Below are positions 8,913 through 18,021 of a DNA stretch of 64,000 nucleotides, piece by piece. The number at the start of each line of letters is the position of its first letter. Position 1 is the first letter of the stretch. A program made the translations under genes and the position numbers. The stretch spans positions 62,001-126,000 of the forward strand of contig NZ_CANLDD010000001.1 of the NCBI RefSeq assembly GCF_947489355.1. Reading direction: 5' to 3'. The notes beneath the pieces are model-generated. The model was not told where the DNA came from. It saw only the letters and a program-made list of their open reading frames with translations, and made no database searches. Origin of the DNA: an uncultured Microbulbifer sp. GTDB lineage: Bacteria; Pseudomonadota; Gammaproteobacteria; Pseudomonadales; Cellvibrionaceae.

Positions 8913-9428
8913 TTATTTAAATCTGTCGTATTGAACTAATGCGTAATTATACTCATTCCTGTCTGAAGCAGGGTAACACTCCCTTACAATTTCGACCCAT
9001 GAGTCATCCAGCTTTGGAAAAAAGGCGTCAGCATCCACTTCAGCATCCACTTCAGTGATATAAAGGCGCGCCGCCAGGGGCAGGGCTAGGCGGTAAATTT
9101 GCGCCCCACCAATCACCATCACCTCCGCCGCACCGGCCTTCAAGGCCCACTTGCGGGCCCGACTGAGCCCCGCCTGCAGTGACGCCACCACCTCAACACC
9201 ATTAGCCTGCCAGCTGGCATTACGGGTGATCACAATATTGTTGCGCCCGGGGAGGGGACGGCCGATGGACTCAAACGTCTTGCGCCCCATGACCACAGGC
9301 TTGCCCATGGTGATCTGCTTGAAGAACCGGAGGTCTCCGGAGAGCCGCCAGGGCAAGCCGTTGTCTTTGCCGATAGCGCCATTGCGCGCCACTGCAGCAA
9401 TCAGGGCCACAGAAATATCCATATCCAC
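8913..9428 (-). CDS. folA: Dihydrofolate reductase
   Basis: The 171-residue protein matches type-I chromosomal DHFR: an N-terminal ALIAAVARNGAIGKDNGLPW segment, a catalytic acidic residue in SGDLRFF, MGRKTFESIG for NADPH binding, and IGGAQIY. It reduces dihydrofolate to tetrahydrofolate, regenerating the cofactor consumed by thymidylate synthase. It lies 9 nt downstream of thyA in a probable lgt-thyA-folA operon. The start at 9428 or the ATG two codons later are both possible. Confidence 0.95.
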   Translation of the reverse strand: MDMDISVALIAAVARNGAIGKDNGLPWRLSGDLRFFKQITMGKPVVMGRKTFESIGRPLPGRNNIVITRNASWQANGVEVVASLQAGLSRARKWALKAGAAEVMVIGGAQIYRLALPLAARLYITEVDAEVDADAFFPKLDDSWVEIVRECYPASDRNEYNYALVQYDRFK

Positions 9429-9437
9429 AGCGCCCCT

Positions 9438-10271
9438 TTAAACCGCTACCGGTGCCGGAATATGCGGGTGGGCGCGGTAATCCCGCAGCTCGAAGTCCTC
9501 AAAGCGGAAGGCGAACAGGTCTTTCACATCTGGATTTAAGTGCATCGTTGGTGGCGGCAAGGGCTCCCGTTGCAACTGCATCTCTGCCTGCGCCAGGTGG
9601 TTGGCGTACAAGTGTGCATCACCGAAGGTGTGAATAAACTCGCCAGCCTGCAGCCCGCACACCTGCGCCAGCATCAGGGTAAGCAGGCTGTAGGAGGCAA
9701 TATTGAATGGCACTCCGAGGAAGATATCCGCGCTGCGCTGGTACAGCTGGCACGACAGCTTGCCGTCCGCCACATAAAACTGAAAAAGCACATGACAGGG
9801 GGCAAGGGCCATGCGCCCTGCACGCACATTGTCCACAGGGGAGACGCTCTCGTCTGGCAGCTCAGCGGGGTTCCAGGCACTGACCAGCAGGCGGCGGGAG
9901 TCCGGCCGGGTCTTCAACTGGTACACCAGCTGCTCCATCTGGTCGATATGATGCCCGTGCGGCGCCGGCCAGCAGCGCCACTGGCGACCGTATACCGGCC
10001 CCAGGTCACCGGCTTCTGTGGCCCACTCATCCCAGATCCGCACCCCGTTTTCGCGCAGGTAATGGATATTGGTCTCCCCCTGCAGAAACCACAGCAGTTC
10101 GTGGATGATCGAACGCAAATGGCATTTTTTCGTAGTAATTAGCGGGAAACTCTCGCCCAGGTCGAAGCGTATTTGGTAGCCAAAAATACTCAGGGTGCCC
10201 GTGCCCGTACGATCTCCCTTCTCCGCGCCGTTTTCGCGCACATAGCGCATCAGATCCAGATACTGCTTCAT
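9438..10271 (-). CDS. thyA: Thymidylate synthase
   Basis: The 277-residue protein makes dTMP from dUMP using methylene-tetrahydrofolate. The catalytic Cys159 lies in [12 protein letters not shown], with further signatures GPVYGRQWR and FNIASYSLL. It is slightly longer than the 264-residue E. coli enzyme because of a short insertion just before the active site ([13 protein letters not shown]), which is common in marine relatives. The start directly abuts the lgt stop, which implies coupling. Confidence 0.96.
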   Translation of the reverse strand: MKQYLDLMRYVRENGAEKGDRTGTGTLSIFGYQIRFDLGESFPLITTKKCHLRSIIHELLWFLQGETNIHYLRENGVRIWDEWATEAGDLGPVYGRQWRCWPAPHGHHIDQMEQLVYQLKTRPDSRRLLVSAWNPAELPDESVSPVDNVRAGRMALAPCHVLFQFYVADGKLSCQLYQRSADIFLGVPFNIASYSLLTLMLAQVCGLQAGEFIHTFGDAHLYANHLAQAEMQLQREPLPPPTMHLNPDVKDLFAFRFEDFELRDYRAHPHIPAPVAV

Positions 10272-11126
10272 CTACTGTGGCGCCCCACCCTTCGAATGGG
10301 TGCACGCCTGCCTGGCACTGCTCCTGTCCCGCCCCTCCGGCGACGGCTGGGTGCGGTAGCTCCACACCAAGAGCGCAATACCGGCCACGATCATCGGCAA
10401 ACTCAGCAGCTGCCCGCGGGTCATCCAGCCAAACAGGTCAAAACCAATATGGCCATCGGGCGCGCGCACAAACTCCACCAGGAAACGGAAAACCCCATAA
10501 AGCAGTACAAACAGACCGCCAACGGCAAGACGTGGGCGCGGCCTGCTGGAGAACCACCAAAGAAGGGCAAAGAGCACCAGCCCTTCGAGAAAAGCCTGGT
10601 ACAGTTGCGAAGGATGGCGCGCCAACAGCTCCGGATCCTTCGGGAAAACCATACCCCATGGCCCCTGGGTAGGACGCCCCCACAACTCCTGACCGATAAA
10701 ATTACCCAGGCGCCCCAATCCCAGACCAATAGGCACCAGGGGGGCGACAAAGTCGATCAGGGCCGGGAAGGTCGTGCCAATCTTACGAGCGTACCAGGCT
10801 GTGGCCAGCATCACGCCAATCAGGCCACCGTGGAAACTCATCCCCCCTTCCCACACCTTCAGCAGAGACAGCGGACTTTCAATCAGCTCCGGCAGGTTGT
10901 AGAAGAACATATAACCGAGGCGTCCGCCGACCACCACCCCGATGGCACAGTAGAGAATCAAATCCTCCACTTCAGATTTGATCACCGGGGACCAGGGCCT
11001 GGTGCTACGCCGCAATGCCAGCCACCACGCAACAATAAAGCCGGCCAGGTACATAAGCCCGTACCAATGCACTTTAAAGGGGCCAATGGCGAAGGCCACA
11101 GGGTCAATTTCAGGATAAATCAGCAT
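10272..11126 (-). CDS. lgt: Prolipoprotein diacylglyceryl transferase
   Basis: The 284-residue integral inner-membrane enzyme transfers diacylglycerol from phosphatidylglycerol to the lipobox Cys of prolipoproteins. Seven hydrophobic segments are visible, with the HGG motif (99-101) and the Lgt signature [14 protein letters not shown] (138-151). The lgt-thyA pairing is conserved in Pseudomonas-like genomes. The window encodes several lipoproteins that would be its substrates. Confidence 0.96.
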   Translation of the reverse strand: MLIYPEIDPVAFAIGPFKVHWYGLMYLAGFIVAWWLALRRSTRPWSPVIKSEVEDLILYCAIGVVVGGRLGYMFFYNLPELIESPLSLLKVWEGGMSFHGGLIGVMLATAWYARKIGTTFPALIDFVAPLVPIGLGLGRLGNFIGQELWGRPTQGPWGMVFPKDPELLARHPSQLYQAFLEGLVLFALLWWFSSRPRPRLAVGGLFVLLYGVFRFLVEFVRAPDGHIGFDLFGWMTRGQLLSLPMIVAGIALLVWSYRTQPSPEGRDRSSARQACTHSKGGAPQ

Positions 11127-11224
11127 GGGTGAATCGAGATTGGCAGCGATAAAGGCGTATTATGCTCACAAAGCCCCCCTCAGCGAAAGGGGCGCATCCA
11201 GCCCTGCCACTTTGGAAAACTGCT

Positions 11225-12049
11225 ATGTGCCTTTTGCTGTTCGCTTACCGCTGCCACTGTGACTACCCGCTGCTGCTGATCGCCAATCGCGACGAGTACT
11301 ATGCCAGGCCCAGCGCACCCGCAGCGCTCTGGGAAGGGCTCGGCCTGGTCGCGGGGCGCGATCTGCAGGGCGGTGGCACCTGGGCGGGAATGGCCCGCGG
11401 CCGGGTCGCCGCAGTGACCAATATCCGCGAACCCGGGCGGGCCGTGCCCGAAGACCTGCTCTCCCGCGGGGAAATCCCCCTGCATTTCCTTGCCGGCAAC
11501 AGTACACCCTACCAATTTGCCCTGGGGCTCCAGGGGCAGCGTTATCGCGGCTTCAATGCACTGCTCTTTGATCTGGAGGCCGATAAACCACTGATCTGCG
11601 CCGGCAATCGCCACGCCCCTTTCCCCATTCCAATCGGCGTACACGGTATTTCCAATGGCGCGCCGGACGCCCCCTGGCCGAAGGTTGAGCGGGGAAAGAA
11701 AGGGCTCAGGCGTATCATGCGGGGCATTGGCGATACCATCACCGAGGACAATTTTGTGCGCCCTGCTTTGGCCCTGCTGCGCCACAGTCAACCGGCGCCC
11801 GAGGCAGAACTCCCGCACACTGGCGTGGGTCCGGCAAGAGAGCGGGCGCTCTCTCCCATATTCGTACACATAGACAACCGAAAATCCCCCTCGCCCGGCA
11901 CAGCGGCGCCAGACAATGACCAAGCCGGCTATGGCACTCGCGCCAGCACCCTGATTGCTGTTCGTAAAACGGGGCGCTGCCAGCTGTGGGAGCAGTCTTT
12001 TGCACAGGGAGAGCCCGAGGGACCACTGCGTCACTTCGCTCTCGGCTAG
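11225..12049 (+). CDS. NRDE-family (TANGO2-like) protein
   Basis: The protein has 274 residues and begins MCLLLFAY. Cys2 sits where an N-terminal-nucleophile hydrolase would expose it after Met removal. The diagnostic NRDE motif is at 21-24, followed by YYARPSAPAALW and the GGTWAGM segment. Related proteins (TANGO2/HRG-9) have been linked to haem trafficking; the bacterial members are uncharacterised. The frame extends upstream to 11162, but homologues begin MC, so the ATG at 11225 is chosen. It is divergent from lgt. Confidence 0.85.
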   Translation: MCLLLFAYRCHCDYPLLLIANRDEYYARPSAPAALWEGLGLVAGRDLQGGGTWAGMARGRVAAVTNIREPGRAVPEDLLSRGEIPLHFLAGNSTPYQFALGLQGQRYRGFNALLFDLEADKPLICAGNRHAPFPIPIGVHGISNGAPDAPWPKVERGKKGLRRIMRGIGDTITEDNFVRPALALLRHSQPAPEAELPHTGVGPARERALSPIFVHIDNRKSPSPGTAAPDNDQAGYGTRASTLIAVRKTGRCQLWEQSFAQGEPEGPLRHFALG

Positions 12050-12479
12050 TACCCTTGCTTCTGAAACTAAAGGGCCATGGCAAAATAATTGGCCGTATCT
12101 GATCGCTCAAGTATTTACCCGCTAATCAAATATTCCCCTTCAAATCGACATCCGTGCCACAGGCGCTTCGGCGGTTATTGCCTCATTGCCGCCCTCCCCC
12201 CGGTGACTCCCAAGAGAAGAAGGAAACGCCAAGCAAATTCTGCATTTATTGCCATACTTACTCTCACAGACGGCAATTGGTTGAGTTACGCGCAAGTGCG
12301 CAATGCCAATCGGCGTCTGAAAAGAGGAGGTCGCGCGGGACGCATGACAAGTGCGAGCCATCGCTAAACACCGAGCAGTATCAGGTTAGGCTCGTCACAG
12401 GTTGGGAAGGTAACAACGATCTGGCGCCCGGGATTATCCACAAGACAACGCCGGGCCCCTGCAGTATCGCTGAGGTACC
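12050..12479. other. Intergenic leader upstream of the L,D-transpeptidase cluster
   Basis: This 430-bp region lies before the first L,D-transpeptidase gene. No gene, RNA or clear promoter stands out. It should contain the promoter of the cell-wall cluster. A weak GAGG lies just ahead of the ATG at 12480. Confidence 0.4.
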
Positions 12480-14462
12480 ATGTCGTATTTCAACCCAGAA
12501 CAGCGCAAACGCAAATCCATTCTGCCCCTGCTGATTCTCGGCAGCCTGTGTGTGTCCATTCTCTATTACGCCTTTGCGGCCAACCAGAAAACCGTGCCGG
12601 TACTGCCGGAAAATGCCGTGCGCCCCCACCTAGTACACTGGCTGGAAGAGAACCCCAATGCCTGGCCCGCCCAGGACCCCATTTTCAACCCCGCAGCGGT
12701 GCGCAAAATTTACCAGCGCACCGATTACCGCCTGCTCTGGTTCGACAATTACAGCCTGAGCGACAGCGCCAACGACCTGCTCAGGCAACTCACTGCGGCC
12801 AGCTCCGGCAATCCCAGCAGCATGGTCGACTACCGCTATCACCTCGGATATTTCGACCGCACCCTGCGCGATACCCCACAACGCCTGCAGATGGCCGCGG
12901 TGCTCGATGTCCTTCTGACCGATGCGTTTGTCTCCTACGCCCAGGATACCCAGTTGGATCGCATCAGACCCAAAAGCCGCCCACACCGCGGTATTACCCC
13001 GGTATTTCGCGAAGACCAGGGGTTTCGCATGGTTGCTTTGCCCAGGCCTCCCCAACAAGCCTCAAATGAGCCCAGTGGACGCAAGTATTTTCGCGGCTAC
13101 GACCGGGCGCGCATCATTGGCAGCAGTCCACACAGCCACCCCTATTCCCAGGACTACAACACCGACGATGAACGCACCCCCTCAAACGCCGCCAATTCCG
13201 CCCGCAGCTTCAATCGGATGCGCCACAATACACACAGAGACCGCAGCGGAAGCGGCCCAGGCGCCAGTGGCAGCGACAGCCGGATCTATTACAACCAGAG
13301 CCGCAACAATCGTGGGCGCGACAATCGCGTTCGCAACAGCGCAGCTATTGCATCCCCGGTCAATAGCGAGGGTCGCTATTTCGAGGAGAATATCCCCTAT
13401 GGCAGTGATGCCTATGCGTTGAGAAACCAACTGCAAAAATTGCGCAACCTATCCACCAGTGGACGCTGGCGCCCAATTCCCCCAGGCCCAGCAATGACGA
13501 TGGGGGCCCGCCACCCCCATGTGGGCCGATTGCGGGATCTACTCTCTCTCTACGGCGACTACCAGGCTGACTACCGCTATCGCGGCGCCGATCACAACCG
13601 GTTCGACCGGAGCCTGCACCAGGCTGTAGCGCGCTTCCAGAAACGCCACGGCCTCAAGCCAGATGGCATCGTGGGACGCACCACCCGCAAGCGCCTCAAC
13701 CTTTCTCCCGCTGCACGGGCGAAAATTGTGGAGATGAATATCCGCCGCCGCGAAGCCTTGCCCGCCAGCCTGGGGGAGCGCTTTATCCAGGTAAATATCC
13801 CTGCCTACCGGCTTCAATATGTTGAGAACGGCCAGGTCAAACTGGCCATGAATGTGGTTGTGGGGAAGAAGAAACACGCAACACCCGAGATCACCACACG
13901 GGTCAGCAAAGTGATATTCAACCCCACCTGGACGGTACCGCGCAGCATTCTCGTCAATGAAATACTGCCCAAGGCCCGCAAGAATCCCACCGGTATGGAA
14001 AACATGGGGTACCGGGTGGTCAGCGGAAGTGGTGAATATCTACCCCTCACCTCCGGCAACCTCTCGGCCGCGGGCGCCGGCTCCTATCTAATGCGCCAAA
14101 TGGGAGGTGAGGAGAATGTACTGGGCCGGATAAAATTCGAGATACCCAACAAACATGATGTCTACCTGCACGATACCCGCGCCCGCACCCTCTTCTCCCT
14201 GACGGACCGCGGCTATAGCCACGGCTGCATTCGCCTGGAAAAGCCACGTCACCTGGCAGAGGCCCTGTTGCGTACCCAGGGGAGTTGGGACCAGTGGCGT
14301 ATCGGCCAGCTCACCACCGGCGAAGAAACCACCGAGGTCGACCTGACCCGATTGGTGAACATCTACATCACCTACTGGACCGCCTGGGTCGACGGCCAGG
14401 GCAATCTGAATTTTCGCCCGGATATCTATGCGAAAGATGGCCTCACCGATAACCAGTTCTAG
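12480..14462 (+). CDS. L,D-transpeptidase, YcbB/LdtD-like (full-length paralogue)
   Basis: The 660-residue protein has an N-terminal membrane anchor (about 12-34), a YcbB-type N-terminal domain (about 50-160), and a polar low-complexity stretch rich in Asn, Arg and Ser (about 215-300). A peptidoglycan-binding domain (about 340-410, with RFQKRHGLKPDGIVG) and a YkuD catalytic domain (about 435-600) follow. The catalytic SHGCIRL places Cys583. L,D-transpeptidases form meso-DAP to meso-DAP (3-3) crosslinks in the periplasm. It is the first of three consecutive paralogues. Confidence 0.92.
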   Translation: MSYFNPEQRKRKSILPLLILGSLCVSILYYAFAANQKTVPVLPENAVRPHLVHWLEENPNAWPAQDPIFNPAAVRKIYQRTDYRLLWFDNYSLSDSANDLLRQLTAASSGNPSSMVDYRYHLGYFDRTLRDTPQRLQMAAVLDVLLTDAFVSYAQDTQLDRIRPKSRPHRGITPVFREDQGFRMVALPRPPQQASNEPSGRKYFRGYDRARIIGSSPHSHPYSQDYNTDDERTPSNAANSARSFNRMRHNTHRDRSGSGPGASGSDSRIYYNQSRNNRGRDNRVRNSAAIASPVNSEGRYFEENIPYGSDAYALRNQLQKLRNLSTSGRWRPIPPGPAMTMGARHPHVGRLRDLLSLYGDYQADYRYRGADHNRFDRSLHQAVARFQKRHGLKPDGIVGRTTRKRLNLSPAARAKIVEMNIRRREALPASLGERFIQVNIPAYRLQYVENGQVKLAMNVVVGKKKHATPEITTRVSKVIFNPTWTVPRSILVNEILPKARKNPTGMENMGYRVVSGSGEYLPLTSGNLSAAGAGSYLMRQMGGEENVLGRIKFEIPNKHDVYLHDTRARTLFSLTDRGYSHGCIRLEKPRHLAEALLRTQGSWDQWRIGQLTTGEETTEVDLTRLVNIYITYWTAWVDGQGNLNFRPDIYAKDGLTDNQF

Positions 14463-14652
14463 ATCTGCCGCCGCATTCCACTGACCCGGCCCTGAGTTTC
14501 CGCATGGGCCACCACCCCTATATTCCTTTTACCTAGTAGAGCCCAGGGAACGCATTTCTCAAAAATATTAAAGAGTTCCGCAGTCACAAGTTACCAATGT
14601 GAGCAGAGTGTTTCAGTCTCTTCGATCCTTCCATTGCTGACATGGGTGACTT

Positions 14653-15906
14653 ATGGGTATTCGCAAGCGTCCGCCCTTTGCACGTACACTGCACAGGGGC
14701 CCTGTGCACGTCAGCGCCCTCGTATTGTTGCTGGTCCTAACCCTAGGGTCCGGGCTGCACCCGGCCACTGCGGAGACCGGGGAGGCTATTGATACCAATA
14801 CAGTTGCCGGCAGCGATCCCTTTTCACCAGAGGGGCGGCAATACGCGCTGCTCAGTGAGGAACTGGCGCGCTACCGGGTGCTGGCGGACAGTGACCACTG
14901 GCAACCGCTTCGTGCCGGGCAACCGATAGCACCGGGCAGTCGCGGTCCGCGTGTCGCGCAACTGCGCAGCCTGCTGATGCTGTACGGGGATTACCGCCCC
15001 AGTGATTTTGATACTGCAGGATCGAAGGACAACCTCCACGCCGATGTGTATGACAAATCCCTGCAACAGGCAGTGCGCAGATTCCAGCGGCGTCACGGGT
15101 TGAAAGCGAACGCACTGGTTGGCGAGCACACCCGCAAACGCCTCAATACCAATCCCGCCAAGCTGGTGCGTGTCCTCGCGGCCAATCTCAAACGCTGGGA
15201 GCAGCTGCCAAAAGATCTGGGACCGCGCTATATCGTGGTCAACATTCCCGATTTCAGTCTGCGCCTGATGGAGGGCGACCGCGAACAATTCCGCATGAAG
15301 GTGGTGGTGGGCAAGCCAAAACACAAAACCCCGCAACTGACCACCCGCATGACACGACTTGAGTTCAATCCAGTGTGGCGCGTGCCACCGAGTATCGCCC
15401 TGAAAGAGCTGCTGCCAAAAGGCGGCTCTGCGCTGGGCGCCAGAGGATATCGGCTGATCAACCACCGCGGCAGAGCCGTGCCCTTTACCCGCGGCAATAT
15501 CGCCGCTGTGCGCCGCGGCAAGGTTATGCTGCATCAAAGGGGTGGGCCGGGAAACGCCCTGGGTCGGGTCAAGTTTATGATCCCCAACCGCCATGCCATT
15601 TACCTGCACGATACCAAAAGCAAACACCTGTTCAAAAAGTCCCAACGGGCCTTTAGCCACGGTTGTATTCGCCTGGAAAAGCCGATGGTGTTTGCCCGAA
15701 TGATGCTGGGACAGCAAAACGGCTGGGGTAACGCGCGTATCAACCGCGCCCTGGGGAGCAGCCGCACCCACGGCGTAGCGCTGAAAAAGCCAGTACCCGT
15801 TTACATCGCCTACTGGACTGCCTGGATAGATGAAAAGGGGCAGTTGCAATTCCGCCCGGATATCTATCGCCGCGACAACCCCGTAGCAGGAGCAGGTCGT
15901 GGCTAA
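14653..15906 (+). CDS. L,D-transpeptidase, shortened YcbB-like paralogue 2
   Basis: The 417-residue protein has a signal peptide (about 1-40), then a peptidoglycan-binding domain (about 95-165, RFQRRHGLKANALVG) and a YkuD domain with SHGCIRL (Cys338). It shares VNIPDFSLRL, the GKPKHKTPQLTTR segment and the C-terminal YWTAWID-FRPDIY tail with its neighbours. It lacks the YcbB N-terminal domain and the polar insertion of paralogue 1, so it is a trimmed version of the same architecture. It lies 190 bp after paralogue 1. Confidence 0.92.
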   Translation: MGIRKRPPFARTLHRGPVHVSALVLLLVLTLGSGLHPATAETGEAIDTNTVAGSDPFSPEGRQYALLSEELARYRVLADSDHWQPLRAGQPIAPGSRGPRVAQLRSLLMLYGDYRPSDFDTAGSKDNLHADVYDKSLQQAVRRFQRRHGLKANALVGEHTRKRLNTNPAKLVRVLAANLKRWEQLPKDLGPRYIVVNIPDFSLRLMEGDREQFRMKVVVGKPKHKTPQLTTRMTRLEFNPVWRVPPSIALKELLPKGGSALGARGYRLINHRGRAVPFTRGNIAAVRRGKVMLHQRGGPGNALGRVKFMIPNRHAIYLHDTKSKHLFKKSQRAFSHGCIRLEKPMVFARMMLGQQNGWGNARINRALGSSRTHGVALKKPVPVYIAYWTAWIDEKGQLQFRPDIYRRDNPVAGAGRG

Positions 15907-15933
15907 CCCCAAGTACATCTACGGGCATTCATC

Positions 15934-17118
15934 GTGGCCTGTAACCTGCGCCAACTCGGTCTCGCCGCGCTGCTGAGCGTGATCGCGTCTGCGACCCCAA
16001 GCGGTGGCGCCCTGCTGGCAGCCAGGGTTCAGCAGGCACTCGACCCGGCAACTTCTGGCGAACAGCTGCGCAGAGCGGCCGCCCGCTACCGGGAACTGGT
16101 CAAACACTGGCAGCCAATCGCCCGGGGCGGGCCGCTACAGGCCGGCGATAGAAATGCACGGGTGTTGCAGCTGCGCAAGCTGTTGGAACTCTACGGAGAC
16201 TATCGCGGACAGCCAGGGCCAACCGCCGCTCCCGCGGGAGACTCCCTGCGCTTCGACAGGGCCCTTCAGACCGCCCTGGAGCATTTCCAGCGCCGGCACG
16301 GGCTCGCGCCCAGCGGCGTTGCAGAAGGGGAGACCCTCGCTGCACTGGCTGTCCCTCCCTCGGAGCGGGCCGAACAAATGACCCTGAACGCCGAGCGCTG
16401 GGACAGGCTGTCTCTTCCCGCCGAGAGCCGCTACGTACTGGTCAATGTGCCCGACTACCGGCTGCAGTTGGTGGAGGACAGTCAGGTCGTGCTCGATATG
16501 AAAACGGTAGTGGGCAAAAGCAGTACCCGCACACCGGATATGCGCAGCCGTATCACCCATATCATATTCAACCCCACCTGGACGGTACCGCGCAGTATTC
16601 TGATCACACAGCTTCTGCCCAAGGCGCGCCACAACCCCGCTGCCATGCACCGGCGCGGGTATCGGGTTATCCAATACCACAGCGGGGCCACCTCCCCGAT
16701 TACCACTGAGGGCCTTGCCCGCGCCGCAGGCGGCCACGCCACCCTGCGCCAGGTCAGTGGCCCCGGGAACACACTGGGTAAGGTAAAATTTGTCACGCCC
16801 AACAAGCGAGCCATCTTTTTGCACGATACCCAGGCCAAAAGCCTGTTTTCATTGCAGGTGCGCGCGCGCAGCCACGGGTGCGTGCGCCTGCAGCACCCGG
16901 AAGAGCTAGCCTACGCATTACTGGCGCCCCAGGGCTGGGACAGGATTGAGATTGCTCAGGCAGCGACCGGAGACCAGGCCCACAACGTGCGCATCAAGCC
17001 TGCGCCCCGCCTCTATATCGTTTATATGACCGCCTGGCTGGATCGCGACGGGCGCCCACAATTCCGGCGCGATATCTACCACCGCGACAAGAAAACCAGC
17101 CCCCCAGCCGAAGACTAG
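15934..17118 (+). CDS. L,D-transpeptidase, shortened YcbB-like paralogue 3
   Basis: The 394-residue protein has a signal peptide (about 1-31), a peptidoglycan-binding domain (about 75-140) and a YkuD domain whose catalytic motif is SHGCVRL (Cys316). GTG at 15934 is the only usable start between the previous gene's in-frame stop (15904-15906) and the signal peptide; no clear ribosome site is visible. Only 27 bp separate it from paralogue 2, so the two are probably co-transcribed. The peptidoglycan-binding domain is less conserved (GVAEGETLAALAV) than in paralogues 1 and 2. Confidence 0.9.
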   Translation: MACNLRQLGLAALLSVIASATPSGGALLAARVQQALDPATSGEQLRRAAARYRELVKHWQPIARGGPLQAGDRNARVLQLRKLLELYGDYRGQPGPTAAPAGDSLRFDRALQTALEHFQRRHGLAPSGVAEGETLAALAVPPSERAEQMTLNAERWDRLSLPAESRYVLVNVPDYRLQLVEDSQVVLDMKTVVGKSSTRTPDMRSRITHIIFNPTWTVPRSILITQLLPKARHNPAAMHRRGYRVIQYHSGATSPITTEGLARAAGGHATLRQVSGPGNTLGKVKFVTPNKRAIFLHDTQAKSLFSLQVRARSHGCVRLQHPEELAYALLAPQGWDRIEIAQAATGDQAHNVRIKPAPRLYIVYMTAWLDRDGRPQFRRDIYHRDKKTSPPAED

Positions 17119-17417
17119 TTCCGCCCCCCATCCCCGGCGCTCCAGCGCAAGAAAAGAACCAATCAGTCACAAAAAAATGAATTTTTATGCTGTGTTCAAA
17201 AATGACAACGCTGTCCTCGCCACCCGCCCGGCGGCATCGGAATAGCTCCAGGGTGGAGCCTGGGCCCTAGTTCAGAAGCAACTATTTACCAACCAAAGCC
17301 TTCGAATCTTTTCAAATTAACAGCTTGCGGTTTGTAACATCTGGTTATTTTTTGTACATTTTCCGCTGTACCCGGATGCGCCGACCCACTGGCGCACCCA
17401 AACGACGAGGCGGAATT
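17119..17417. other. Intergenic region before the M15-type peptidase gene
   Basis: This is about 300 bp of locally AT-rich sequence. No gene or RNA is recognised. It probably contains a promoter for the peptidase gene, but no unambiguous -35/-10 pair was chosen. Confidence 0.4.
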
Positions 17418-17951
17418 ATGAAGAATCCATCCAGACGTCGGTTTCTGGCAGTGACCTGCGCAACGGCGGCGGCGGTCAGCGCCGGGCCAACTTTTGCCAA
17501 AGTAGGCAGCTCCCGCACCCTAAAAATGCGCAACTTGCACACCGGGGAGAAGCTGGAGGCCGCCTACTGGAGCAATGGAGACTACAGTAGCAGTGGTCTC
17601 AAGCAGTTCAACAAGCTGTTGCGTGACCACCGGGCCAACGAAGTGACCCGAATGGACCCGAAATTGCTTGATATCGTGTATAAATTGAAGGAAAAATTCA
17701 ATTTTAAAGGCACTGTTGAGATTATCTCCGGATATCGCTCGGCCAAGACCAATGCCAAGCTGCGCGCCGCAGGCCGCGGTGTTGCCAAGCGCAGCTACCA
17801 TACACGCGGTATGGCCATGGACATCCGTATGCCCGGTGTTTCCCTATCAAAACTACGGCAGGCGGCCCTGAATTTGAAAGCGGGTGGCGTTGGCTACTAC
17901 CCTAAGAGCAACTTCGTTCACGTGGACACCGGCCCGGTGCGCCGCTGGTAA
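17418..17951 (+). CDS. MepK/YcbK-type murein endopeptidase (DUF882, M15 fold)
   Basis: The 177-residue protein begins with a twin-arginine signal (SRRRFLAVTCATAAA), as expected for Tat export of YcbK homologues. The metal-site motifs HTRGMAMDI and FVHVDTGP supply the His/Asp/His ligands of the M15-type zinc peptidase fold. E. coli MepK cleaves 3-3 crosslinks made by L,D-transpeptidases, so its place after three such enzymes is functionally coherent. The frame is open upstream to 17325, but the ATG at 17418 follows a GAGG and directly precedes the Tat motif. Confidence 0.92.
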   Translation: MKNPSRRRFLAVTCATAAAVSAGPTFAKVGSSRTLKMRNLHTGEKLEAAYWSNGDYSSSGLKQFNKLLRDHRANEVTRMDPKLLDIVYKLKEKFNFKGTVEIISGYRSAKTNAKLRAAGRGVAKRSYHTRGMAMDIRMPGVSLSKLRQAALNLKAGGVGYYPKSNFVHVDTGPVRRW

Positions 17952-17976
17952 AGCGCTTTCAGGGATTCCCTCTACC

Positions 17977-18014
17977 CAATATAAAACCCCGGCCTGTACC
18001 GGGGTTTTATATTG
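17977..18014. terminator. Bidirectional terminator between convergent genes
   Basis: A perfect 16-bp inverted repeat (CAATATAAAACCCCGG and its complement) with a 6-nt loop lies between the peptidase and imelysin stops. It has A-rich and T-rich sides for both directions. Confidence 0.85.
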
Positions 18015-18021
18015 TTGCGCC

